Shown here in pieces: positions 1 to 25,670 of a stretch of DNA of 64,000 nucleotides. The translations under genes and the position numbers were made by a program. The stretch is from Whitmania pigra (Eukaryota > Annelida > Clitellata > Hirudinida > Haemopidae), in the NCBI GenBank assembly GCA_021613335.1, contig JAJTWR010000350.1, forward strand, positions 490,001 to 554,000, read 5' to 3'. The notes under the pieces were generated by a model. It was not told where the DNA came from and searched no databases. It saw only the letters and a program-made list of their open reading frames with translations. Numbering within the stretch: the first letter of the stretch is position 1; each line of letters starts with the position of its first letter.

Positions 1-501
1 ATCACGACCAACTAACATACCAGACCAGATCAATCAAGAACTCCTTCCAGACCATCTCAACAAACTACGTATTGAATTCTAGAAATATTATGACAAAACA
101 CTTTCCAGCTTTATCTTAAAGATCAGAAACAAAACCAATAAGATTCCCTTTCACAAACATCACCAGCAGTTAAACCCACAGTTATCTAATGATGGATTGA
201 TAATCATTTGTTCATTAAGTGTTAGCATTCAAATTAATTCGAGTTGGTCTGAGTTGACCACTCTTTTAGGAACTCAAGTTTGAATTCTTAAAAAATTAAG
301 TCAGGAAGTACTTTTTAGATCATGTTTTTTATTATGTTTCACATAGGTAATATCAACAGCAATTGACTATTCTACACATTATAATGTGTCGTAATAATAA
401 CAAAAAATCTATTAAACAAAATAATAGAAAAATTTGCATCAAGTATTTGGAGTTAGTCACAGAAGGAAGCACATTACTTAGAGCTCCATCCCGCGAGGCA
501 T
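1..501. other. 3' flank of the Nudix-box gene, no gene seen
   Basis: AT-rich sequence beyond the stop codon of the minus-strand gene. No open reading frame of note, no splice-linked exon and no repeat was recognised. It probably holds that gene's 3' untranslated region. Confidence 0.5.
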
Positions 502-3500
502 TTACAAGCCACTGAACCATTCATCGGACACCAACTCGCCATCTTCACCAAACGCTGCAAATGTGAAATTAACATTAGCCAATGACATTCAAATAAACTC
601 CAATCAGCAAAACAGCAAGTAATCACATCAAGTAATTAACTCACTCAAAAGTCTTTTAAAAGGAGGTATGTCATCTTCATCTTGAATGCCACTTGGATGG
701 AGTCTGCGGCTTATTTTGCTTGGCAGATAAATAATGACAATCACATATAAATATATATGTAAATAATAACAATCATATATAAATATATATATATATATCA
801 CAATAACAATTACACTTATATATATACAGTTAATTCGCAATAAATACAGCACAATGCTCACCAGATGTATCTTTGCACAAGTGAAAAGTCCAATGACAGA
901 TTGACGTTGTGAAACAATTGGTCCATCCTTCCTGAGGCCAAGCAGCTAATGGAGACCTAAGTGATGTGCTAAGTGCACAATGACACAAAATCAAAATTAT
1001 AATTTATTACTGCCAAATGAGACACATTCAAAGAGCCATTTTGTAATATTGTTATAACTGATCAATGAATAAATAAGTTTATATTGCAAACTACTTAAAT
1101 CATTGTATAATTATTTCTAATTAAATCACCATCTAATTATTGTTACGGTTATACTCAGAGGCTTCTGCGTACTAGTTAATAACATTATAGAATAAAAATA
1201 GGAGTCCAGATTACAGACTACTTTTTTTCTTATTATGCAAGCTAGCAATTATTGTTGCAAGTCTCAAAATGTATGACTGAAGTTTATGAATGAGGACAAT
1301 TTTTCAAAAAGTTATTTAAAAACTTGCTAGCTTAAAAATCGACATAATCAACACAAATTATGCACACAACCTTCACTTCTCCTCTACACTGAGGCATAAA
1401 ATCCAATCCAATTTTAACTCCAGTGATGTAAAACAGATGCACGTTTGGAACAGAGTCCTTGTCGTCAAGGCGGTCCCCCAATGTAACCTCGCCAAGCTGA
1501 CCGACTTCCTCGCCAATCTGTAGGAATACCATAATAAGATGCCAAAGTCTCAAATTACTTTGCAGCTGATCTGTCTTACTTCTCTCAGGGCAGATGTTCT
1601 CAAATCTTCATCGTCACGAATTTTGCCCGATACGAAATTCCACTTACTCCGTTTGTGGAAGCCTTTTACAACCAATAGCTGGAAAACGAAGCCAAAACAA
1701 ATGCTTTTGAAACAATCCACTTTTTAATCAGTTTGCATTTAAAAGGAATGTTCGACAAACAATATTGGTGTCAAAGACACAAAATGCATGGCACAAAGAA
1801 GTAGCACTTACAAACTTCCTTTTGCGATCAACAATGATGCCCCCACACCTTGGTGTAACAAAACGATATGTCCACCACTGGTACTTGAAATCACCTTCAT
1901 ATCTGCAACAGCTTAAACGGATGATCTTGCTCCTGAGGGCACGTGTTGTTTCATCAAGGAAAACATTTCAACACCAAATATTAATTGAATTTAGCATAAA
2001 ACTAATCCTCCATTTAACACTTAATTATTTAATATCATATTATATACTGTATGCATAAGTTATAAGGAATAAAACAAGAAAAGGATATAATTCCGTATGA
2101 AAGCCAGCATCGTTTTATCTTCTGGATTATACTCATCCAAGTACTCAAAGTAAGCAGATTCCAACGTGGACCAGAACGACACTAGACTTGAGGTAGGCTT
2201 GAGGTTGTCAAAATGCATCCTACATTTTAACAACAATTTAAATTATTATCTTTATGATTGTACAATTTTACGTGATTTAGCAACAGCGATTGTCAAATCT
2301 CAAATCATTTGAATCAAATATCAATAACCAAATCTTAAATCAAATCAAATCTTCAAAGCCTTAGCTTGCCAAATTTTTTTCATGATAAACACAATGAAAT
2401 CAACAGCCAACATTCATTTATGACAATTTATTACCGTTTGAAAAAAAAATCATTAAAACCAGTTTGAGTCAGTTCTATGTGCTACGTAATTCTGGGCTTT
2501 GATCTAATTCGTTTCATGCAAAATTTGCACCTCACACACCAAACACATTCTTGTCCATCGGCTGTCTTTAAAAAATTTTGCAAAATCCCATATTTCCCTC
2601 CATCTAACTCAGACATATTTAAAAGGTGATAAAGCATTGAGCCTCATCAATGCTACAGTAATGTTTACTTAATAAAACCTTTATTAACGTCCGTTGCATA
2701 CCTAGATGACTAGGACAGTGCTCCAGTCTCATTATATTTCATTAAGTGTAAAAGCTAATAATTTTAGGGGTAGATTGTCAAGCTTATTCGATTTTACAGC
2801 AGATGATGTTAGGTACAACAAAATTCAGAATACATTAATTGCGAACATATCTAAAAACAAATCTTCGGGAAAATTAATCAAATTAAACCATACTTTTTTA
2901 GTATCAGGAAATGTTTGAGTCGCATGCTTGCCATGACTGGTAAACGGAGTTGTTTCTGGATTGGATTAGTAAATTTAAAATGAGAGACCTTTTTTTAAAT
3001 AAATCTTTAGAGATAAATGCCTGTCATGTTTGAATTTATTATAATTTGAATTGATTTTAGCTCCTTTAATTTACTATTTTACAAATTAAAATATATTGAC
3101 ATATTATAATGGTGATATCACAATGGCAATTATATTATAATGACATTATTACAATGCTATTTATTTATTAAATAAAATAAATTGATGTTTATTTACTTAT
3201 AGGAAAAATTGCAAACAAGTTAACTACTACTCAATCATAAAATATTGGATAATGCTATTATTTTGAATTCAAGCACAAATTTTTGCACTAAATTACAAAG
3301 AGAAGCAAAATGTAATGGCACCTCAGAATCTTCGTCTATTTCACCATATTGCCTATACCTCCTCCCAATTAGTTTTGTTTGGACTGTCCTAAGATTCGTT
3401 ATCATCTCATTGGCTTGTATATCTGTAAATGTATTAGTAAACAATAAACATTTCTTCAGGAATCCAAATTTTACTTCTTTAGAAATTTTTACAAATAGTT

Positions 3501-4317
3501 TATCCAATCTAATTAGAAATGCAAGATATAAAAGTCATTGCTGCAGTTCAAAATAAAGTAATAAAGTGAAGCAAATTAATTCAAATCCTTTTAAATGAAC
3601 CTGCCAAATACTGATGTTGCATTAATTTTCTGATCATTGAAAACTCGAAGCCCCACGCAAAACTAATCACTATTCTCACCAATAGAATAAAATATGGCCT
3701 CGTGAAAATTACCTCGTGGAAGAGACTTTATTGAGCGAAAAGGCCATCCTCTTGCTCCTAAAAGAAGTTGCAACAGATTGAGTCCATTCATATCCCACTC
3801 AGATAATTTACAAAAGTAACACACCTTTTTCGCTGACGTCGACTTTAACGTCATGAATGCATACTTCCTTGCACGTATCAAATGGTACAAATTCTATAAC
3901 CATCCTCTCGCATAGAAGATCACTTGAAAGAAGATCCTGAATAATATTATGTTATAACTAACTGTGCACTCTTATTTTAATGTTATTCAAATACTACTGC
4001 ATACCGCCGAGTCTTCAAAAGGGACAGTAAAAATCTGCATGGGCTGGTTAGGCTCCTCAGCATAAATGATAATCTGATCAACATTACTAGCCACAAACGA
4101 AGCCTCGCATATCAATCGAATGTCCTTGAAATCAAATATTAGGCTTGGATTTGCAGGAAGTTGGAGGTAGGAGAGATGAACATTCTCCTCTGCATTTAAA
4201 TTCGTTGAAAATCTGTTTATTGCCACAACATCGTCTTTCATCAAATTACCTGGACGTAGAATAAGAAAATTACAGCCGTCAATCTAATTTAGTTAGTTTA
4301 GTCTTACCCGAAGCCAT
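502..4317 (-). CDS. Nudix-box protein, 12 coding exons, otherwise unrecognised
   Basis: Exons on the minus strand, in order: 4317-4308, 4249-4005, 3936-3825, 3757-3713, 3422-3359, 2219-2133, 1932-1812, 1678-1580, 1517-1371, 956-862, 709-645, 554-502. All have GT/AG borders and every phase agrees, giving about 380 residues from MASG to the C-terminal SDEWFSGL. Exons 8 and 9 together spell a Nudix box: G, five residues, E, seven residues, then REIGEEVG. It is preceded by a strand-like GGIIVDRKRKFLLVVKGF segment, as in Dcp2-type Nudix domains. Family knowledge: Nudix enzymes hydrolyse nucleoside diphosphates linked to another moiety, and the box glutamates bind the metal. Residues 1-120 alternate hydrophobic and polar, suggesting a beta-sandwich (galactose-binding-like fold possible), but I do not recognise it. 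A LESAYFEYLDE segment faintly resembles Dcp2 box A. The gene model is firm, the Nudix assignment moderate, and the substrate unknown. Confidence 0.72.
2640..2713 (-). repeat. Truncated SINE 3' end
   Basis: Read on the minus strand, 2713-2686 matches 4888-4915 at 27 of 28 bases. The following bases share the AAACATTACT-type end of the SINE at 4810-4934. The tRNA-like 5' half is absent, so this is a 5'-truncated or eroded copy. It lies in an intron of the Nudix-box gene, in the same transcriptional orientation. Confidence 0.6.
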
Positions 4318-4602
4318 ATTATGCCGTTTTTCGGTTGACGATTAGAGGAGATCTAAAAATACCAATTAACGAAAAATAAACTTTGAAATCTAAATCGAAA
4401 ACATTATCAAATCACGTAAACAGTAAATGTACTGGAATATCGATAACTTTCAAATGGGAAAATGTTCATGTGCGAGGTTAATAACAAATTTGATTCGAAT
4501 AAATATTGGGTAATAACCAAAGACGATACTTCAATAATTCTGGGCAGAATGTTTCAGCACACGAAAAACCCCGACGGGGCGAAAGGCCTTTCGCTGTAAA
4601 CA

Positions 4603-4692
4603 AGCACCTCGAGCGCGGTAATTTTTGAAGCATATTATCCAATCAGAAGAAACATGAATATTAAGTAGCTTTTACTAATAACACAATTTTAA
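4603..4692 (-). repeat. Left arm of an inverted repeat, faces the Nudix-box gene
   Basis: Reverse complement of 5286-5373. About 53 of the innermost 56 bases match, and similarity continues outward through a CTCGAGC motif. Read towards its gene, it carries ATTGG (a reversed CCAAT box) followed by CTCGAG. The outer edge is about 290 bases from the ATG at 4317. Confidence 0.8.
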
Positions 4693-4809
4693 TTAAACTA
4701 AACATTGCTATAATTAATCTGGAAACATTTTTTCTTAAAAAAAAAACTTGGTGAAGATAAATCATTGAAAAACGCAGATATAAATATGGTGTACTTGAAG
4801 CATGCTTGT

Positions 4810-4934
4810 GCCCGCATGGCCTAACGGTTAAGGTGCGCCTCTCGCGATGGCAGCACGGGGTCCTAACCCCGCTGCGGGATCACCGTACTAATCATCTAGG
4901 TATGCAACGGACGTTGATGAAACATTACTTTTTT
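4810..4934 (+). mobile_element. tRNA-derived SINE with intact target-site duplication
   Basis: The 5' 70 bases are tRNA-like: CCCGCA at 4811-4816 pairs with TGCGGG at 4873-4878, an A-box-like TGGCCTAACGGTTAAGG follows, and a B-box-like GGGGTCCTAACCCC precedes the closing stem. A 50-base unrelated tail ends in a run of T. The element is flanked by perfect 15-base direct repeats (TTGAAGCATGCTTGT at 4795-4809 and 4935-4949), the mark of LINE-assisted insertion. The T-loop stem is imperfect, so this is not a working tRNA gene. Confidence 0.82.
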
Positions 4935-5285
4935 TTGAAGCATGCTTGTTGTGTTTACGTGTGTTTATTTAACGTTCATAAGTTTCAAGAGGCCTCTGCA
5001 CTTTCCTCTCCTGGAGATGGACATGATTTATGACTATGAAGAGCTTCCAGAAGCAAATTATGATGTGATTTTAAACCTGGTCTGTAGCAGTAGGTCCCAT
5101 CCATAGGCCCATAAGTGGCATCTGCATAAGCTCTCTATTTAGGAATTATAATAAAATGATGTCACCAGTGACGAATTAATTGAAACTTTAACTCTTGAAT
5201 TTCAAGTGTCTTTGTAGAAAAAGATATGGTGCATCTATTTTGGATAATTTATAAGTTTAAAACTTATTTGTATGGATGGATGACT

Positions 5286-5373
5286 AAAATTGTGTTATTA
5301 GTAAAAGCTACATAATATTCATGTTTTCTCTGATTGGATACTAAGCTTCCACAGTTACTTTGCTCGAGATGCT
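5286..5373 (+). repeat. Right arm of an inverted repeat, faces GTF2H4
   Basis: Partner of the arm at 4603-4692, with the same order of ATTGG then CTCGAG read towards GTF2H4. The outer edge is about 315 bases from the ATG at 5689, close to the spacing on the other side. It could be an inverted duplicated promoter block or the ends of a transposable element. Confidence 0.8.
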
Positions 5374-5688
5374 GGGATACTGGTGTGAAAACGTTGTCAA
5401 TGTGCACAATTGCGTTTGTGCAATCATTATATGCTCAACTGCTATATTAAATTATTTTAATGCTTAACAAAAATGTAATAAAACATCAAGTAACTTTTTA
5501 TTTAAATATTTGTACGGTTGCCTAAATCTATCAATTAAACACTTATTTAGCCTTATTGTTATTTATTTGATTAATACGTTGAACGAGTTTTTCAATTTTG
5601 TATATTTGGTAAATAGTACTGTTTAAATTGTTTTAATAAACAATTGGCTCACCATTCGTTTACACACTGCTCAGACGAATTTGAAATC

Positions 5689-8600
5689 ATGGCGACTGTG
5701 CTGAGATCGGTTTTCAAAAGATTGGAGTTTAGAGATTTTTCCACTTATTTGAAATCGTTACCGAAACATGTTATTCTGCACTGTTACCGCCATCCAGCCC
5801 CATGTGCGGCAGTTTTTAGGTTCACCCGATTTGGATTGTTATTACGAATAGATTGACTCGTAAAATAAATAACTTTTCTAAATGTAGGGAGTTACCAGAG
5901 TTAGCGAAACTTTTCATCTTGAGGGTATTATTTTTGGACCAACCAGTGACGCGTAATCTGGCATCATCTTGGATAAACGGTCAGCACAATAGGTTTGAAA
6001 CTATTTAATCAATTTTGTTCAGATTTTATATTGACCATAAGGTCTGCACTTGGTCTATTTATTGCAAGGCTCGAGGTATGGCTGATAACATTTGTATTGC
6101 ATTATTTTTAGGGAGGCTGTTATGGAGGCTCTAACAGAAGTGCACGTTATTGAAGACATCAAAACTAATGCTCCAATGTTTAAATTGCAAGAAGATTTCA
6201 AAAAGAATCTTAAAATTGCAATAGCAGGAGGGTGAATGTCCAATTAATTGAATTTATTGTTTTGGAGTATTTGAACACTTGTTTCTTCTTATTAAAGTGG
6301 TGAACCATGGCTTGGAGTGTGTATGTTGGAAAAAGACAAGAATCCTAAGAATATTACTTATCTTGATCAATATGCAAGAGAAAGATGGGAGGTCAGATAT
6401 CATCTATGAAACTGGATTTATGTTTCAAATGTTAATTTTTTTAAGTTATTGTTGGGATGTCAAGTCCTGACAAATAAAAGACAATGTGTACATAGAAATA
6501 GTTGCATGACAATATAGTATTAAATGCTTTTTTTATAACTAATATATCAGTGTCTACTCTGAAATAACTTGAGTTGCAGAAGAATTGCCCTAGGATATTA
6601 AAAAAAAAATAACAATAAAACATTTTAAAATATTTAAAAGTATCATGAACAATTTGAAATTATTTAAAAATGGCAGTGCATTCTCCACTTCATGGTGCGA
6701 TCAGAAGACAAGGAGCCTGTTTACAGCAAGGACATCCTCGATGTTCTTCTTCACGCTGGTTTCATAAAAATGTTTGTTTGTCCTGTTAATTGATTTCTAA
6801 TTATTCAACTTAATCACTCTTTACTTATGGGATGCATTTAACTTAATCTCGTTATTTTTATCATCGATATATTTCTCTATTTGTTGTTTCCAATGTCATG
6901 TAAGAAACATGAAAAATGCAAGAATGGAAAGCAATTAGACTATTTATGTGATTCTCCTTACTCTACGATGTAAGCTGAATTGCAAATGTTATGATATTAC
7001 TGTAACTCCCACTTTTTATAGTCTTGTATAGTAATTAATGTGAGCATCTGAAATAACTTGGAAATTTTAATAATTAATGAATGCAGTTGTTTTAATAACA
7101 GCATGATGCTTGATCAGTTTTATTAAAATAGGGTCTTATTTATCGAATAAAATTGTTTTTATCGAATGACAACATTACAGGGAGGGCAGCGAACATTCCA
7201 TAACTGCGCTCGGCTTCCAATTTTTATTGCTCGACGTTTCAAAACAAGTTTGGATTTTCATGCTGAAGTGCCTCGAGATTGTAGAGGTTTGTTGGTCTAG
7301 GTTATGTGCTCGATATGAATAAATTCGTCAACAAGAGATGCTTCGTATCATTCAATTTTTTACATTTAATTATTATATCCACCTATTTTGTTGATTTTAC
7401 TGTAATTACACTTAACGTTCATATTCGACAGGCAAAAGGCATGGAATTTGTCGAATGCCTCGTCTTCCTACTGAAACTCAATTTCCTGACATTAGGAAAG
7501 GTTCGTTGTTTGTCTTGATAAATACATCTCATTATAAAATTAAATTGTCCGTTATGAAGAGATATCACGAAATATTGACAAGTTTTACTTTTGATAAATT
7601 ATATCCATACTGAATGTCGAATACATTTCAGTTTTTAATAATTATTAAACGTAATTCGTAAATCATTTTTAAAACATCGAAACATCAAGCGAATGCTTTC
7701 CACGACAGGATTACTCGAGCGAACATCTCTCCGAGAAACTCCTAAAGTTTCTGCAACGGCTTCGGGAGTTTGGATTAGTCTTTCAGAGGACTGTTAGCTG
7801 GTTTTTATATTTATTTACTTTTGATATTATTTTTATTGGTTAACAGGTTTTCATGATTATTTAGCTTAATATTATTTTTATTGGTTAGCAGATTTTTCTA
7901 AATATTTATTTTAATTTTATTTTATTAATATTATTGCCCCGGAATGGAGGAGCCATATAAATGGCTGACCAATTGCAATTCCATTTACTATATAACATTA
8001 CACTATGTTCCTTTGAACAAATTAATTAATGATTTGATAAACATGCAGTAGAGTAATAATAAGTAAATAATTATAGTAACAACAGAATCTTATATCAATA
8101 AAAAAATTTTATCACAGAGGAAATCTCACAGATTTTATCCAACGAGACTGGCCTTGAACCTCTGCACAAGAACATGTCCGGAGCTGACTCTGGACACAAA
8201 CAATGAGGGAGGCATAATTGTCGACAGCGATTATTACGTCAAGGCTTATACGTGTTGGTTGAGAATTAATTCCTTTTTGAATATTTATTGATTAATAACC
8301 ATTATAAGAATAAATAACATTGCAAGGGTTGATTTAAATCTATGAGTGACAAGGAAGATAAAGCCTTGTTTTGTTTTAATTAACGAATGTATTTAGTTCC
8401 TAGTTATTAGTTACCATGTTACCATTTGCTGTTGTTGTTCATTGTTATTATTAAAGCTAAGTGCATACTTACTGACATTTGTCAAATAACTTACAATTGT
8501 CCTGGCTTGGAATGCTCCTATCTGAATATGAATAATGTAGCAGTGCAGACTTAAAATGTTGAATTTAATTTTAGTTAACATTGAAATAAAAATAAATGTA

Positions 8601-10258
8601 ATGAACAAAATATCATAACCATACAGAAATAAATAAATAAATGAATAAAATTAATGTTTAAAAACATAATCAAAGTCATCTGAAATCTGAAAATTCTGAA
8701 AACTTTCACCAATTACATTTTTCAGCTTCATCCCTCATGAGCAACCTTTTGGACATTTTCAGTAACGTTGTCTTTAAGTGAGGATTTTAATTTATTGTTT
8801 ATTACTTAATTTTTACTTTTGTTACAATTTCTGCTGCTTACTTCTTATAAATATTAAGCATGTTGTAGTGTCAGGCCTTTTGCTTTATCTAATCATTCGT
8901 CACAGGGAACAAATTTACATCACCCATTTTGAATTATTTGGTTATTTAATTTAGCCTGAATTTTTGTTTATATATTTGTTTTGAGAATTATTCTATGGAA
9001 TTCATTAGTTTAAGATCTAGTGCACTTGAAGTAACTTGTTCAGCGAAGTGATTCAATATTTTAGAGTGGAAGGTGCAACTGTTTGCAAGATCAGTAGAAA
9101 GAGCTGCATGAATGCATTCTCCATGGGAATAACAGCCGACCAGGTTATTGTTTGTTATTTAGGTTATAAACGTTAAATGCGTTTTTAGATTATTTTACAA
9201 AATATTTTCAACCATTTAGAAAGAAATATAAATTTATTTAGTTGTCACTCTCGCTTGTGGTTTTGCTTGACCTCAACAGCTTTGGTGTTTATATGTTGTA
9301 CCGTGCATTCTTCAGATCATAAAATTCCTGAAGGCACATGCTCACAAGGTGACAGCTAACGAGGTGAGTCTATTTTTAGAGTGGAATAATTGAATTTCTG
9401 AGTCTAAATCTAGATGATATTTTGATAACAAAAAAACCCTTACATTACAAATCTCATTACATTGGTGCGAATCTGTCAGGAATATATTTAATGAATTAAT
9501 TGATTAAACTAAAGTTAATTTGTTAATTTAAAAAAGACATTGCTCAGACTAAATATCAGTAAATTAATCAATTAAGTTATTGGCATTATGACTTTATAGT
9601 TGCCTGTTACCTTCTCAGCTTTCTTGCAAAGGTCATTCGTGATATAATTAATCATAATATAATTAGGCGACTATATAAATGTAATCTCAAGTCTGGATAT
9701 TATTTTTCAAATTGATTGTGAGTGATTGAATGAATGAATGAATGGAATCTCTTCCAGGAGCACTGCATTCCTCAGGCTGTTGCCGATCAACTCCACCTGT
9801 GGGAGGAGGAAATCAACCGAATCAGTTACGCAGAAGGTGCCCTGTACAATCAATTCAACTCTGACTCTGATTTTGAATACATCAGAGAATATGCGAAGGT
9901 TCGTTCATTCGTTTTTTATTGGAAAATGCTGTGTTTGAGATTAAAAGGTATTATTTATGTTTATTACATAATTAATCAATTGAAATATCAATTTGAAATC
10001 TCATCATGTGGCCTCTGGTACATTGCTTTATTTCTTTATTCCTTTATGCTTTTTTGTGATCAACTATTTAAAAATATGATCATAAGGTGCAATGATTAAA
10101 TTAATTAATGCATTCGCACATTTATTACTTGACAAATATCCCAGGGGTTGAACGTCCTCGTGTGGGAAAACGTGGAGAAGCGAACGTTGGTCGTCTCGAG
10201 GAACGGACACGATGACGTGAAGAAATACTGGAGGAAGTTGAAGAAAGAGAGAGATTGA
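5689..10258 (+). CDS. GTF2H4: General transcription factor IIH subunit 4 (p52/Tfb2)
   Basis: Fourteen exons: 5689-5819, 5888-5992, 6112-6231, 6298-6391, 6677-6771, 7181-7286, 7432-7500, 7709-7792, 8118-8253, 8726-8777, 9065-9143, 9316-9363, 9758-9898, 10145-10258. All phases agree and give 457 residues, against about 462 in human p52. Recognised stretches: FLDQPVTRNLASSWI near the N-terminus, ERWECILHFMV, GFQFLLLDVSKQVWIFMLK, LREFGLVFQRT, RFYPTRLALNL, and the C-terminal DQLHLWEEEINRI and LYNQF segments with a final Lys/Arg-rich helix. Family knowledge: p52 sits in the TFIIH core in the nucleus, anchors and stimulates the XPB ATPase, and pairs with p8 through its C-terminal domain. It thus serves transcription initiation and nucleotide excision repair. 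The start follows an in-frame upstream region with no better ATG. Confidence 0.95.
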
Positions 10259-10301
10259 AGTGCATTATTGCAATACTAACTCATCATGTATAATTTCTGT
10301 T

Positions 10302-10307
10302 AATAAA
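10302..10307 (+). terminator. Polyadenylation signal of GTF2H4
   Basis: AATAAA 44 bases after the GTF2H4 stop codon, in AT-rich sequence. It is the first canonical hexamer downstream and agrees with a short 3' untranslated region. Confidence 0.6.
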
Positions 10308-15503
<5,196 letters not shown>

Positions 15504-15578
15504 ATGACAATTATCAATTCATCCTTATTGCTTCAACCTCACAATCTCATTCACGCTTTCAATCACCGCAAACGTGAA

Positions 15579-25516
<9,938 letters not shown>

Positions 25517-25664
25517 TCCGACCAGACCTTGAGAGTCAATTTTGTAGAACTTTGCACAAAGTCTGGATTTGACGTAACGAACAAGCATCAGAAACTTAAT
25601 CTTAGCCGACTTGACGTGCCTTGAGAACGTTCCTTCGAAAATACGTTTCTTGGTGGTTATGCAC

Positions 25665-25670
25665 AATAAA
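25665..25670 (+). terminator. Polyadenylation signal of engrailed
   Basis: AATAAA about 150 bases after the engrailed stop codon, the first canonical hexamer downstream. A second AATAAA lies about 15 bases further on. Confidence 0.55.

Larger units (their letters stand above)
4318..5688. promoter_or_regulatory. Divergent promoter interval between the Nudix-box gene and GTF2H4
   Basis: The 1.37 kb between two ATGs pointing away from each other. It holds adjacent GC-rich palindromes (4569-4593), two inverted arms of about 90 bases each carrying a CCAAT-type box (4603-4692 and 5286-5373), and a SINE between the arms. Promoter function is inferred from the head-to-head gene arrangement; no TATA box or start site is certain. 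Confidence 0.5.

Noticed and set aside
4810..4880. Functional tRNA gene
   Set aside because: Acceptor and A/B boxes are present, but the anticodon and T stems do not pair properly. The 15-base flanking duplication shows it is a SINE.
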